From: Sclerurus mexicanus
Taxonomy: Eukaryota > Chordata > Aves > Passeriformes > Furnariidae
Length of the DNA stretch: 64,000 nucleotides
Direction: 5' to 3'
Assembly (NCBI GenBank): GCA_013396755.1
Contig: VWZF01005807.1
Location: 1,324,870-1,388,869, forward strand
The notes beneath the pieces were generated by a model. The model saw nothing but the letters and a program-made list of their open reading frames with translations. It did no database searches and was not told where the DNA came from. Of the stretch, positions 13,523 to 27,300 are shown one piece after another (the stretch's first letter is position 1; the number at the start of each line of letters is the position of its first letter). Both the position numbers and the translations under genes were made by a program.

Positions 13523-13709
13523 ATATTGGCTGACCTGGAAAACCACACACTTTTTAAGGATGATCTAGAATGCCAGAAGCTTATTCTGGAGGCCATGAAA
13601 TATCATCTTTTACCAGAGAGAAGAACTCTCATGCAAAGTCCAAGAACTAAGCCTAGAAAATCCACAGTTGGGACACTTTATGCTGTTGGAGGAATGGATA
13701 ACAACAAAG
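13523..13709 (+). CDS. KLHL1: KLHL1 internal exon A: end of BACK domain, start of kelch blade 1
   Basis: Internal coding exon of kelch-like 1, a neuronal actin-binding BTB-BACK-kelch protein whose family members often act as substrate adaptors for cullin-3 ubiquitin ligases. The exon starts after a cattcacag acceptor at phase 0 and ends in AAAG before a gtattg donor, leaving the first base of a glycine codon. It encodes 62 complete codons, beginning ILADLENHTLF. The first ~45 residues are the helical tail of BACK (LECQKLILEAMKYHLLPERR) and the linker MQSPRTKPRKST. The last ~15 (VGTLYAVGGMDNNKG) open the first kelch repeat with its double glycine. NNKG at this position is what I recall for KLHL1; KLHL4 has a different sequence there. 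The donor is weak after GT; unspliced, the frame stops at 13738. The preceding exon is outside the window. Identification rests on protein similarity recalled from memory, and the domain match is unambiguous. Confidence 0.95.
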
Positions 13710-14665
13710 GTATTGAAGTATACTTGTTGTTTTATTAGTGTGGAGGTGTCTAAATCAGTCAAGAAATGCTGCCAAGAATTTTGGTCTAATGAAAACCTAC
13801 TAATATTTATGGAAAATCATAATACTGTTAGAGAAAAGATGCTGAATTTTGAGTTAATTCTTTGTTAAAAATTATTATAATTTTCAGAAAGAAAATTAAC
13901 AAAAAAACTAGTGTGAACTTAACTTGCCTTAGTTTTAGATTTCTAGAAATCATATCCTCTATAAGTCAAATACTTCTTCTTTTACCTTTTTTAACTGATG
14001 AAAGTTTGATGTGCTGTGTATTCCATCCTTAAGTAGTTGTCTAAAATATTATGGAAGATTCATGATCTTCCAGTGCAGAAAACTGTCAATTTTCTAGAGA
14101 AAAAAAATCTAAATAACTAGCTTAAACTAGATTACTACTTTGTCAACAGAAGGTGAAATTATGCCCGTTTTTCTGTAAAGCAAAGTAGAAAGTAGTGGAA
14201 ATTTCATTACAGTATCTTGTTGTTATGTATTGGGAATAAGAATTACAATTATATGCTTTCATTTCTGGTAAGGAGTCTAATACAGTGATTTCTTGAATGA
14301 AATTAAAATATTTAAACTAAAAGCCAGCTGTGTTATAAGCATACATACTAAAAAAGGCTTTTATTATTTTTTCATGATATTCACTAACAATTCCATAGTA
14401 CCTTAAAAGTTTTAATGTCTATACTTCGACTGAAGATTGTGCCTTCTGAAACACTAGTTCTAATTTAAAAGAAACTGTAGTTTTAAAAAGTATAATATAA
14501 AATTATATCTTCAGGATTTCACAACTGTCTATCTAGGTGTAGTTATTGCAATTGCTTCACTAAATAGCTGTGGCAATATCATCTGCAAAATTACACAGCA
14601 TGTTTTTCCCAAGAAGTTACACCAATGAAAAGGATATATGACATTTGTACCTGTGTGAAAAATAA
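13710..14665. other. AT-rich intronic DNA, nothing recognised
   Basis: Start of the intron after exon A. Only a small hairpin is visible at ggaagattcatgatcttcc (about 14052-14070). Confidence 0.5.
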
Positions 14666-14985
14666 ACGGGCAGCATCAAGAGAAATGTGACAAGCAGGTT
14701 GAGGGAGATTCATGCTAATGGCATGAATCTGAGGCATGAGAGCTTTAGGTTAGATATCAGGAAAAGATTTTTCACAGAGGGTGGTTGAACACTGGAACAG
14801 GATTCCCAGGGAAGTGGTCACAGCACCAAGCCTGCCACAGCCTGCCATAATTCAAGAAGCATTTGGACAATTCTCTTGAGCACATGGTGTGACTCTTGGG
14901 GAATGCAGGGCCAGAAGTTGGACTTGATCCTGATGGGTCCATTCCCACTCAGCATATTCTGTGATTCTGTAATTCTGTGATCTTT
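14666..14985 (+). mobile_element. CR1 LINE 3' end fragment, internally rearranged
   Basis: Sense-strand CR1. It has ggcagcatcaagagaaatgt and gacaagcaggttgagggaga, then the 3' region (gaaaagatttttcacagagg, gtggtcacagcaccaagcct, gacttgatcctgatgggtcc). It ends in the ctgtgattctgtaattctgt terminal repeats. Between the two blocks most of the expected RT C-terminus is missing and a 10-base inverted repeat lies at the junction. Confidence 0.92.
14706..14730. repeat. 10-base inverted repeat inside CR1
   Basis: agattcatgc (14706-14715) and its exact reverse complement gcatgaatct (14721-14730) are separated by 5 bases. They sit at the deletion junction of the surrounding CR1 copy. Confidence 0.9.
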
Positions 14986-17795
14986 TAAAGTCACTTCAAA
15001 CCAAAACTGTTCTATAATTCTTTGATAATAAGAAAATATTGATGAAAGAAAGAAAACACATATATTCTTATTGTAGCTGCAGATTATTTTTGTCCTTTTA
15101 GCATTTATGAACATTTGCGTAGCTAAATGTTAGGCATGGATGTGTCCAGAACATTGTCTTTGGATCATAAAATATATAAAATACAAATATCCTCTTACTT
15201 AGGACAAATTACAAAGAACAAAAGTATTCATTGTAGGTAGGAAATTACCATAGACCATTTTGGGTGCAGCAGTATTTATTCTTATTTACTATAAATATCT
15301 GTTCCTCAATCAAAACGTAGAAATATTCAGGAAGAGAGCACAGAGCGTGGCACCATTGCACCATCAACATGAAGCCTATTTTGCAGATTCAGGTCAGGCA
15401 GAAGCAGTTTATTTCTATACCAGCAGAAGAAAACACAGAGCAACAGAGGTTTAGCCCTCTGCTGGTGAAGACTCTGACTGAAGAGTACCAGGACTTTTAT
15501 GTATTTAGAGCAGATAAAAACTGCTTTGAGAGGGGGCCTAGTATGGCAGAGCAGTATCTGTGCAGTAGGAGCCTTTGTTACAGCTGATGTAATGTGTATT
15601 CCCAGTAACTCAGGTTCTGCAGCTGTGCAGTCTGTTTGCATTTGTTCAGCTCATCCCTCTTGTGACCCTTGACTAGCTTTTATACCCAGTGAGTCTTGTT
15701 TCCACATGTCAGTTCAGGAGACCTGAGTGCTGTTTGCTTGTTTTGAAGAGTCACTGAGTTCATAAAGCAAACCTGAATATTTGATGATGCTGATACTGTA
15801 ATCTCCCCTCAATAATTAATAATTTATTTTCCCCCACTACTTTGTTGACTGAAATGCTGACATGGGTGGTTGCAATTCACAATGATTTATTTTTAATGCT
15901 TCCTGGTGTTTGCTACCACATATGAAACAGTCACATATAAGAACTGGATAAGCTAAACAAATTAGCAATTTATTAACTAGCATATAAAGTAGTGGGTAAG
16001 TACAAATATTATGAAAGTATTTGAAGGTTATGTGGCCCATCACATAAAAAGCAGCCTAGTATGTAAAGTTTGTTTTGAAATTTCTTCTATGGTTTATCTT
16101 CCTTTCCATAAAAAAGAAGTGATAATTAAACTCCAGGAAACAGCAACTGGAATTTTGCCTGACGTGAAAAGTTAATACAGCATAGTACTAAATGGATAGA
16201 ATTGAAAGGATCAAAGTTAGATAATTCTGTAATTTGAATTTCCTAAATGTACAAAACCTCATTTAAATCTGTTTCCACACATCTTTGCTTATTTATTAAT
16301 TTAATATTAAAGGCACATATGAGAAACACATTTTTCCTATATTAATGGAATGAGATATATTAATAGATTAGGGGTATATGCATCTGACAATGTTCCATTC
16401 ACTTTGTCCATAAATGTTGTCACACTGACTTGTATAGTTTGGTTTAGCAGGATTTAATCATCTGATAGTACACAAAAGCTGTCTAAGTCCACATATAAAG
16501 GAGGATTATAGACTGAAATAAATGAGTAATTGCAAGTGGACATGCACCAATTTTTAAGAATGATTAAACACTGACTTCCTGCAGCCATCTTGGAATCCCA
16601 AATGTGGAGGAAAAACCATGCGATAGAACATCATGTATATATTCTATGTTAGATGGTGCTATGGAAAATTATGAGCAAGAAGATAATACTTATGCAAAAA
16701 GAGGAGATTGATATCAATAATCAAGGAGTGTTATACTGGTGCCAGAATACTGATTGTTCTCTTATGAGGTGTCCTAACCTGACTGTCTCACTATCTAGCA
16801 GTTAGAATAAAAAGAGACAAGGAGAATCTGCAGAAAAAGAAAATAAAAGTATCACAATAACCATGATTCAAAATCACTGGTCTGTATTACTTTTGGAATG
16901 GTTCCAGACTAGTTCATCAAAGTCCTAGATTAGTTCTTTGTTTACTGAATCACAGTCTTTCAGTAAATACAAGGAAAAAAGAAATGAAAAGATGCATGAG
17001 CAAGAAACTCTTCCATAAAGACAAGACAGGTCATTAACAAAGAAAAGGAATAGTTAATTTACTGAAACACCGATATTAAATGTGTGTTTTTCATTAATCT
17101 TGTGACTAGATATAAAACCTGTTGCAAAAACTGCCCTGATGGTAAATAGGTAAGCTGCATCATTAGAATATATCAGGCAATATTAAAGTCCTTTCATTAT
17201 TGTGTAGATACTTCTTAGAAAGGTCTTTGCTATTGCCACAGATTAAAAAAAAAATTCATCTTTTGAAATGCGAAATTAGGAGGTCTCCAGTCATTTTTCC
17301 TTATACACCTATGTTGCACCTATGTTTTCTTTGATGTATTTTTTTGTTATTTGCAATAATCCTTTTCCTCTACCAATATGATTTAGCAAATGTGGTTTAT
17401 TACCTACATATATCATTATTTCACAGGAATGTCATCTAGCATAGCTACCTGAAGTTACTCTCTTGTTTTGGTGAATTTTGAAGATGTTCTTGTTTTTCTG
17501 GCCTTTTTTAGTTTTGGATATTTGTTTTGTTTCTAGCAAGACATTTCTCACAACAGACTTCACTTAAACCTTATTTCTTTTAGTTTTATATTTTTCATTC
17601 TCATATAGGCATATTTTTTAAATGCCAAAAGAAATATTGGTAAAACTATTGTAAATACTGTAAAGAAAGGCAAAAATAGGGACAAAAACTGTTTTTCCTC
17701 TTAGGTAATTCTTGCTTTTTGAGACACGTGGCTGAGATATCTGTAACTGAAAAAGCTATCTGCCTCTTTCCTCTTCAGTTTAGTGAGAATTTCTT

Positions 17796-17845
17796 AAAAA
17801 AAAAACAAAATCCAAAAAAACCAACCAAACAAAAAAACCCAAACA
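17796..17845. repeat. A-rich (CAAA)-type simple repeat
   Basis: Poly-A interrupted by C and CC, as in the tracts at 2.2 and 37.7 kb. Confidence 0.85.
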
Positions 17846-17973
17846 GATAAAAAAAGTTAAATCCATCAGGATTGTTCTGTGCTATTTTGTAAGTTTTAGA
17901 AATTACTACCAACCACTTGTCTTCACATACATGAAACATTTGACAGCATTCATTTTCTATCCATATGATGCAC

Positions 17974-17995
17974 ATATATATATATATATATATAT
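17974..17995. repeat. (TA)11 microsatellite
   Basis: Eleven uninterrupted AT dinucleotides, followed by further TA-rich sequence to about 18025. Confidence 0.95.
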
Positions 17996-18927
17996 GTATT
18001 TATATATTTTTGTGTATGTATATATGAATCTCAATCATAAAGGTCTTTTTTCCACCAAAATGATCTTATGGTTCTGTGTTTGCTCAGTTTCATGTAGCAC
18101 ATTTCCATATTCTTTCTTATAGTTTCTGGAGTACATTTTTTCCAAAAAATCTACACATTAAAAAGTTTTTTTTTAAACATAAATATGTGTGTTGGTATAA
18201 TCCAGTGTTTTCCTAGACATTCTCTAGCCAGCAATGGTAAACAATTACAGCATAATATATCTTGATTGTAGAATGAACTAATAAACAAGTAATGTTCCAT
18301 TGGCTTTAGGTCAACGCTGTTTACCATTGACCAACTCTTGTTTTCCTTTTAAACACTTTCTGGAAGACTTAACAGGAAAAGAATAATGGAATATATAAAC
18401 AGGAAAAACAAAAGAGAGAAGCATCTCTCATTGGAGTCATTAAGATTGTAATGAGGTTGTCATCATGGTGGGTTTTCTTGAGAAAATTAGAATGCCAAAG
18501 TAAGAGGCAGGCAGGCTATGCAGAATGAATAACTGAATTTTTCAGTTTCTGTATTGCAAATGGGCATCGATTTTTGCTTTTCCTTTTAGATTGCTTAAAT
18601 AGAACAGACGTAAGTAAGCAATTTAAAAATTAAAAAAAACTGAAAAAGTAGAAATCCACTACTTTTTAAAACAGGAGAAACAACAGATTTTGGTAGACTT
18701 AGTTTTACCTACTGCAGAAATTCATGTTGTCAGTAATTTTATTATAGCCCGAGAGTTCATCATTGGATATCTGTTTGATAAACTGCAAAAATAGTATGAT
18801 TTTTAGTTTGATTCACACAATAATACAATCAAACAGAAATGAATTGCTTCAAGAAATATATGTCTCTGTTATACTTACTAGTTTCTCTCTGGAGAGAGAA
18901 ACCATAATTAATGAATAACAGGAAGTA

Positions 18928-19060
18928 ACCTCATGAAGTTCAACATGGAAAAGTACAAAGTCCTGCACCTCAAAACCCCTGGAACCAATATAATCTGAGG
19001 ACCCTCCAGCTGGAAAGCAGTTTGGCAGAAAACAACCTGGGGTCATTTTGCCCTTATACC
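18928..19060 (+). mobile_element. CR1 LINE internal fragment
   Basis: Sense text tgaagttcaacatggaaaag, caaagtcctgcacctcaaaa and agctggaaagcagtttggca matches the CR1 region downstream of the RT catalytic domain. It is short and diverged, and the 3' boundary near 19050-19060 is uncertain. Confidence 0.7.
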
Positions 19061-19879
19061 AAACATCTACATGACCATTGTTCAGATATATGAAAATGCT
19101 AAAATTGCACAGGCAGGTTTGATCCCTAGTAGCAGACCTAGGGAGCAGAGGAAGCTGTACAGAGCAGCCACCCTCTCTGTCCCACTGTCTGCTACATGGA
19201 ATACCTTGCATGGGAATTTTAAAGCATCTGTTTCTATTGAAGAGGGAGACACGAGGGGATTATTTTACCCCATTTTAATTTGCTTTTGGTTTCTCTTGAA
19301 GGCACTGAGAAAGGTTTGCCTCAACACGGCAGAGGCATTCCCAGTGGCTTTCCCCCATGGTGGCAGCATGGGAAGTCACTTTACATACCTGCCTATTAAA
19401 GCAATGTAGTGCATCTCTTTGAGGACTGGGGATACATCAAGAATAAGGAAAGTCTTTTCCTGTGCAGTTATTGGAAAAAAAAATACCACTATTTGAAGAG
19501 GGATTGAGTGATACTTGGCCTGTTCTGCTGATGGAAGGATATAAAAGAGACATATTCATATACTCTAGGAACTACTGACTTAAATTCTGCTATTGAAGAG
19601 TCAAGATAATGATCAAAATTAACCTTTCTGTCTTGAAACACAACACGCAAGACCCATAGGCTGTGGACATTGAAGAGATAAAATCACAGCATGTTGTCTG
19701 TGCAAGGCTCTTAAAATCATGCCTTACCAGATTTTCTTTCTTCGGTTTTCCATTTTTATTCCAATTCAGGTTTAAATATCCCTCTATTCCTTTTCAGTCA
19801 TTAAAGTTGCTTACATTTCCCCCACTCTGCTCAGATCTCACTGGAAATACCAGTTAGTCTTTTAATAACATCTCAGATA
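19061..19879. other. Intronic DNA, nothing recognised
   Basis: Moderately mixed base composition. No repeat family was recognised. Confidence 0.45.
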
Positions 19880-20012
19880 GATGATGGAGGGAGTGGAGCA
19901 TCTCCTCTCCAAAAAAAGGCTGAGAGATCTGGGACTGTTCAGCCCAGAGAGAAGGTGAACCAGATGACCTCCAGAGGTCCCTTCAGCCTCAACTGTTCTG
20001 TGATTCTGTAAC
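19880..20012 (+). mobile_element. CR1 LINE 3' end fragment with internal deletion
   Basis: Sense text ggagcatctcctctccaaaa, ggctgagagatctgggactg and ttcagcccagagagaaggtg jumps directly to the 3' terminus (agatgacctccagaggtccc, ctgttctgtgattctgta). Several hundred bases of the usual element are missing between them. Confidence 0.88.
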
Positions 20013-23000
20013 ATGTTAGTATAATTGTAGAGTAAAAGTTGAGCTTGGTTAATTACATCAGCAGAGGAATATGCAATACACCGGCTAATCACTAATGAGA
20101 TAATTAAATCTATAAATTACACTACAATTCTCTCCTAGTCCAATTCTTATAAGTATTAACATGATTATTTCCTCCTCTTCACTGCTGTGATTTTCAGTAT
20201 GTTCCAGAACATTCAGTCACATAGGCCAATTAGCAGTTAACGTACATTTTAGCAGTGCATTTCTGAATAGAAAAAAAAAAATCCAGATTTTAACACCATC
20301 TGGTACTTTTTCAGTATTTATTTTACATCATTTAATTTCTAGCTTTTTTTTTTTTTTCAGTGTATTTATCTTCTGAAGCTGCTGATTCAGTTATGGTTTG
20401 AAATAAAGATCCTGAAGTGATCATGGGTGTATTTGAGGGATTATTCTCCCAAGAACACCCCTCTGTTCCTCCTCATTGCTTCCCTGCTGCTTACTCTATT
20501 GTCTGACGTTTCCAGTGCAGATATTTTATCACTGATTAACGTGCATAATGAAAAAAGAAAAAGAGAAAATCTTTTATGTCATTTGGAGAAGAGACATGCC
20601 TGGCAAATGGATTATTTAGAAAACTTCTATACTATCAGAAACCTTATGTTTTTCTATACACTAGCCAATTTATGTTCCCTGACCACCAAAGTTTCATTAG
20701 TGTTTGTTGCTGCTGGGATTGGCTGTAGAATAAACCAAATAGTTTCTTCCAGCACAAATTCTGAATCTTGTTCTGGTTGTCATTCAACAGCCAGTGTAGC
20801 TAAGAGTTAAAATATGGTGGCACCTTTCAGTACAGTTCTCCAGCTCTATCTTGCACCTTCAGTCACCTTATTAATTTCCATTGCAAATTCTAGGAAATAC
20901 TTGAAAAGTCTGTATTTTCAAGCACAAGAACATTCCAGTAATCTTCAACAGAGCTTTCACCTTATTTTTAACACTCTGAACTGGAAAACCAAATAAACAT
21001 AATTATATCTTTGGACTACAGATGGCACCAGTAGATACTGGGCACTACCTGGCTTCTATCCATGCAAGGTAGGGATAGCACACTTTAAAACAAGTTTACC
21101 TTACAGGGAAGTAATTGCAGCAAAACAGAATCTCTCAGGAACTGAGCTATCCACTAAGCAGTGTGGATATCTGTATCTCTACAGCTATAACAAAAAGAAA
21201 TAAAAGAAAACTAGGGTAATGGGAAACTGGTGCTGTTGCAGTGCCAAGCTGCTCAGTTCACATTGTTTAAACCAAATCATGATGAAAGTAACTTATTGAC
21301 TTAGTTATAATACATAATGAATGACCAATCTGATGAACTGTGTGTTTAGAATCAATATCAATCATGTAGTAGATAAACTGCAATAGTAGACACAACATAT
21401 AAATTAATGTCTTTAAATTTCTCAATATCCTTCTTGAGCAAATGCCCCAAAGTTCTAGTCACACCCACACACATAAACACACACACAAATGCAGATACAT
21501 GCACTCCCTCTCTCACAGTTTATGTAGATCACCATCACCTCCTCCCCACTGGTGGGAGCTCCACTGGGTGCACACCCCTCCTGCAGAATATATGATTCCC
21601 TTCACATTTGCTTTTGCCCACATGTAGAACTGCTGTTTTTATTGTTATCACACTGTTTGCACAAGTTCCAGTGGGAAGAGAACTGCTTTTAAAGAAGAGA
21701 GTTGTTTTGTTTCTGAGCAAAGGTAGACTAGCATAGTGCATAATATAAATCATTAATACAAGGAGCTTTTGTAAGTTTTAGACTAGATAAAAACATAAAA
21801 TAAACCATGAATGTTTTATGTAATAAAACATAACACTATAAAACAAACCACCCAACACTAAAGACATTGCCTAAAATCACTGTTGAAAATCTGTCATTTT
21901 TAATACTCCTGAAAATATAGACATTAGTAGAAAAAACTTCTATTGGTTTAAGAGACTTCTGATCATATAGAATAATTGAATAGTCCCAAAGGTTTTCTGA
22001 ATTTTTTTCATATAACTTTATGGCTAATCCTTATGACATTTTAATACATTTTTTTCACTCACAAAAGTGTAAGATTCTTTTTTGTGTGCATGTTATAGGT
22101 TTTTGTAGAGTTTAAAGGCATTTCTTGCAGTCTGACTACAGGGTAGTGGACTGCTACCCTGTGCTGCTGTTTTCTCTGTAGTTCTTTCTTTTCCAAAAGA
22201 TTCTCCTTGGTATCTACATTAGTAACCTGCTTAGGTCACATTCGTTCCACTTGAGTAACAACCTTTTCAGTTTAAAATGTAATGTTGCAGATCACTAGAC
22301 CAAGGTCATCATTTTGCACCTACTCACAGCAGCATCTCTAAATCTTAAACAAAATGATCAGAGCATCCGTCAGCAACAACTTTAGCAATAGCAAAATCAG
22401 CAGAAAATCTTACCAGGGAAAAAAAAGTAGAATTTTTTTGATCATTAATGTAGAATGCCCTACCCTTCTTTGTGGGTTTCAATACTGAGTCATTCTATCA
22501 ATAAGGAAAAAAAAAGGTACCTTTATGGTGAAAATGTCTACATTGAATAAAAAGGTGAGGGTGAGGGCAAGAGGACAATGTTTAGGATTTGTATTTGGTT
22601 ATGAAGCAGTTTTCACTTTTTTCTATATAAAAATTCCTGCATTTGTATCTAGCTACAATAAATACACTGCATTCACAGTCTCAGACAATCTTCGTTGCCC
22701 CATGTAGCCTCCATCAGCTTGATCAAAAGTACTTAATATCTTTGAAGACAGGTTGTAGATATATCTGCATTTGACTAAAAATATTTGGTTGCAAACAATA
22801 TTGCTATACGTTTACTCGTTTTCATGCCATGACCTTGTTATATGAGTTCAATCATCAATTATGCAAAAAATATGGGAATGAGAACGAACTTTATACAAAA
22901 TTCTTGATTTACAAGATATTAGCAACGAAATAAAATATGCTTAACTTTAGAAAAAGATGACGTGTAATAGACAATAACTAGAATATCGCTTGAAAGGTTT

Positions 23001-23839
23001 CACCAAAAACATTTCACAAATTTGTAAACTTACAAATGATAACTAAACCAAAAAATTAGACATTTATATTGTGCAGTGATGTACTATTCTGTAGATAAAG
23101 GTAAAATTTTTTGAGATCTAGTGCTCTTTTTTTCATCAGAAACATGGGATGGTAGGATCACATTCAACCCTGCTGCATACACAGGGGAGTTGTCATCAGC
23201 GCATGGACATTCATGCAAAACTACCCTTATCATCTACAGTATTGAATTTCTAAAGTCTTCTTTCTTTGTAGGTCTCTCATTACTTCATAGACCTTGATTA
23301 ATCAGGGTTTATAATGCCCAGGCCCATGCACAATACACAGAACTAATCTCATTCAATACCCAGCTGGATCATAAGTAGAACTTAGGTTAGGGAAAAAAAA
23401 ATTAAAATGTATCCAGAACATCAAGAAACATCCTTATCTTCATATCAGAAATCATTTGTGCTGACACAGTCATGAAAGAGGTTTGCAATTTATTACACAC
23501 TTTCGTTTATCATACAAATAGCTATTAAATTAATTCTGTTTCACCTCTCTATGTCTTTTTCATATACTCTACCTTCAGTACTACATACTGAAATAAGTCA
23601 GTCTGTTTTAGAGCTCTGTCCATCTAAAAAATAGGAGTCTGTGCATGTGTGTATTTATAGAGGAATTGCCTAAGTGTGTAATATTTTTATTGTAAAATCC
23701 TTGGTATTCTGTGTATTTGTTTTTCTTTAATCTTTACAGTTTCTTATCCAGTATCTTAAAGACAATCTAATAAGTCATGCATTTCCTTTTTACCGTTAGA
23801 CAACTCAAAAACCAGCAGTGGTATGCAAGTGTGACCAGT
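20013..23839. other. AT-rich intronic DNA, nothing recognised
   Basis: Contains poly-T at about 20344-20357 and a CA-rich tract at 21460-21488. The 127-codon open frame at 20427-20810 is the longest in the window but has no recognisable family. Confidence 0.5.
21460..21488. repeat. CA-rich imperfect microsatellite
   Basis: About 12 CA units interrupted by cc and taa. Confidence 0.85.
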
Positions 23840-24370
23840 GGAAATTGGCCAAATCCCAAGAGCCAAAAGGCCTGGGACAGAGGCCCCAAAGGCCCCTCCC
23901 AAAATAAGGGAAAAAGAAAAAAAAGGAGAAAGGGGGGGAAAAATCCACAAAACTGAACTTCAGTAGAACTGAAGTAAACCAGTTTATATATATTTACACA
24001 TATATACGTGTATATACAGAGGAGAAAAGAGAACGAAAACAAGTTTTCACTTCCCCCTCACCAAGGCAACTGCTGGTCCTGTACCTCAGGATGTCTCCTC
24101 TCGACCCGGCTGGCTGATCAGCAGACCCACACCTATGGCCCACTACCACACCAAGCGTGACCGTGGGGAGCTCCTCTGCTCTCCAACACTGCCGGAAGAA
24201 GGACTGACCCCTGACTTCTGATTCCCCCTCTTTGTATCTTTGCTTATGTAAAGAAATGAGATGGAATACTTCCTTAGTTATGACCCAGGAAAGGCCTAAA
24301 ACAAAACCACTACAGCAAGTAAAGGAAACTGTAATAGAATATATTTTTAAATCTAGTTTCATGTCATTTT
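23840..24370 (+). mobile_element. Probable avian ERV LTR or LTR fragment
   Basis: A block of raised GC between AT-rich flanks. It contains ggcccctcccaaaataaggg, a purine-rich run and cccctcaccaaggcaactgc. It goes on through gctggctgatcagcagaccc, ggagctcctctgctctccaa and ccccctctttgtatctttgc, followed by gagatggaatacttccttag. The last part has the same layout as the LTR at 1020-1588 (pyrimidine-rich ccc-ctt segment, then a ggaatac/t motif). No flanking duplication or clear ends were seen. Orientation is inferred from that similarity. Confidence 0.55.
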
Positions 24371-27300
24371 TAATATAGTATTTTTATTTGGGTCTATGTG
24401 TGACATTCCACGTTTTGTTTTATAAGAAAATATGTCTAACTCTGCATAATCAGCACATATGCTGCAACAAAAAATGAATAATGAATTTTTACTTTATTTA
24501 TTTTATTCATTCAACCTGTATCTCCAATTTCCCTAGGAAAATACACCATAGTCTCTTTTCAGCTGCTTCCTTCCATGCTCACGTTCCTGAGAAATTGGAT
24601 TTCCTGGTTTTCTGATACATATAATCAGAATTGCTCTGGTTTGTTCATGTGGATTAGAAAAAAATGCTTGTCTACAAATTTCTAACATTGCTAAGACATC
24701 CTATCACAGCGTGTATAAACTGGGCTAGGCAGTATTAACCAACACTGCTCATTTCTTTGAGTCTGCACAGTTTGGAAGTTGCTTCAGGTAGGAGTTGGCT
24801 CTGCGGATTCCCATCCACTAGTAATGGCAGAGAGCAGAGAACTTTCTTACCTCATCTGGTATGTGGTGCAACCAATGTTTGCTTGTGAAAATGGGCATCC
24901 AATTGAGTGACTGTTCCTCCAATGTGCCACAGCAGGGTGTTTTAAAAACTCTAGGTACTGATCTCACCTTAGAAGTGGTGAAAGTGAATGGGGATAGGGT
25001 TCTGGCCTTCTCTGTGCTAGTTGCATATGTCCAGGGATACTCTATAGTCCCTCCAGATCTGGTAGCAAAGAGTGATTCATTGTCCTGCAATGCAATTATT
25101 GATTATGTATACACTTTTTCAGAGTTAATGAATTAATGTGAGGCCTATGCCACAGATAACTAGAATGATGTTTGTATGTCAGGGTATGGATGCTTAAGAA
25201 GTATAAAGGTGTTTAAGCTTAGAAAACCTGCTGAAATCCTTTTCAGTACTACAGGATGGAAGAAATTGAACCTCCTGCATTCTCATCCAGTCTGCCAGTG
25301 TGGAGTGGACCCTGAAGTGACTGCTGCATACAAATGTTTCTTCCATTTTTTTTTACTGCTCCCACTAGAACTCAGTACGGGACAAATATGTATGAAGTAT
25401 AAACATTCAGGATCAGGGAGCAAGCTGGGGGCCATGGTATTTGTCAGAATAGATGCTTCTTAATTTCGTTTTAGCACCTAGCTGAAAATTTTGGATGTAG
25501 ACACAAGGGCAATGTAAGCAATCATGTAGGAATTGTAGGCTCAACATTCTCCCTAAACCCTCCCTGCTCCAGAATATCATAAATTCCTTTGTGAAATAAA
25601 TAAAAAAGGATACAAACATTATGTTTTTAGAATGGGTCCTGCAATTTCAATTCTCCATAGACATGGTTGGATTCAAACATTTCCTGCTCCGGAGCAAACA
25701 ACAGAAAGATATGTTAAGATAAGGCTAAGAACAGTCTTATGTGTGTCTTATTCTGTTCCCTGCAGCATCCTGTCTTTATGCCAGTCCAAAACTCCTTATT
25801 ACCTCTTTAAATTATGTCGGACTTTACATTAAAATGTGTTCTCTTCATGGACTAGCTACAATCTTTCCCCTCAAACCTGTGTCTGTAAATCTTACACATT
25901 CTATCCCATGTATTTTGTCCCTCAGTTAGTTTCTTGCATCCATTTCTTCACATGTTCCTCTCCTCTGACTTCTATTTCTCCCTCTGAACTATTCTAAAAA
26001 ATTGGAAGTAATGTATGAGTAGTGTGAAGTAGTGTTATTATTTTAAAGAGTGTAGATAGAGAACTTCCAAAGTGAAATAATTGTCTGCAAATTTCCATTT
26101 TTTATTTTTCTTTCTTTTCCCAGCAAGAGTGTGGGACAATTGCAAAGGCTGCTGTCATAGGCAAATTATGTAGGACAGAGTATGTAAAGAAAAAGATTGG
26201 AAAAGATGTGAGATAGGCATGGACAACATCTGGTTATATAATTTTGGGGCCAGTAATTATTGAAACTGCAAGGATTTGCATAATTTAGAAATTATGATAG
26301 AACTGTGAGTCTGTAACTTATGACAAATCTCTCTATATAAGGTGTGGTAATTTGGGGTGGGGGGATAATTTTAAGTGAAGTTTATGTTAAATTCAAGGCC
26401 ATATTTCCTTTATAGAAGGAGTAGAACCATCAACAAGTTGAAAGTAAAATAAATGTAAAATGTTAGCAAGTAAATTTTAAAATATGACTCACACATTTTA
26501 AGTTGTATGCTTTAAAATTTAGGTGTTATTTTAGTGACCACTCAGACCCTAGGGTTACTATTTTCAGAATAACAGCTTTTCAGGACAGAAATTTTATCTT
26601 CAAGTTCTTTATAAAGCACTTTCCAAATGCTTTGTTAAGTGCTGAGAATGAACAGTACCTTGGCCCCTGACTGCTTTGGTGAATGCATCTGGACACGATA
26701 CTACAATGTATATATACAATATATATATAGTCTGGAACATTTCAGTTTTCTAAACTGAATAAATATTCCTCCTTAAAATTCACATATTTTGAAAATACAT
26801 CTTTGAATCTTTTTAATTTTTCAAGAAAAATGAACAGAAATAATAATAGCACAGGAAGAGGGAACAGAGTATGATAGCAGGCAGTTAAGGACCATGGCAG
26901 AGGAACATTTTATTGTCACTGTATCTGTTTCAAACAATAAAATTAATATCTGCAAAATGTGCTAATAAAAAAAATCACAATGAGTTATGAATACTGAAAG
27001 AAAATGTTAATTTTGTTACTTTAGGGATCATAGAACAGTGATATTGCATAAAAATGTTGTCTAATAATTTGTACTTTAAGTGTATTTAATCTGATTATTC
27101 ACATTAACTAAAATTAATCAGAGTTCTAGGGAAAAAAGTGTTTGTTCTGTAGTTACTGAAATATGTTACATATGGGAACCAGGATATCCCTGAGAGATGA
27201 TAACTGAAAATAATTCCTGCCTCCTAAACCTTTTGTTTTCACAGCATTTATTATTGAAAGCTATTTTAAAATGTCAGCATTGTTTTATCTAAATTCTCAT

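Larger units (their letters stand above)
14986..18927. other. AT-rich intronic DNA with simple repeats
   Basis: Contains A-rich and TA simple tracts near 17.8-18.0 kb. The segment 15330-15740 is somewhat richer in G and C but I cannot place it in a family. Confidence 0.5.

Noticed and set aside
14052..14070. Small palindromic hairpin resembling a microRNA stem
   Set aside because: The stem is only 7 base pairs, far shorter than a microRNA precursor.
20427..20810. 127-codon open frame, the longest in the window, with a hydrophobic stretch near its start resembling a signal segment
   Set aside because: No family is recognised and no splice or promoter context is visible. A frame this long is expected by chance somewhere in 64 kb over six frames. 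It lies in a KLHL1 intron without neighbouring coding signal.
24861..25136. 91-codon plus-strand frame and the overlapping 90-codon minus-strand frame
   Set aside because: Two long frames on opposite strands over the same bases reflect low stop density here. Neither shows a known motif.
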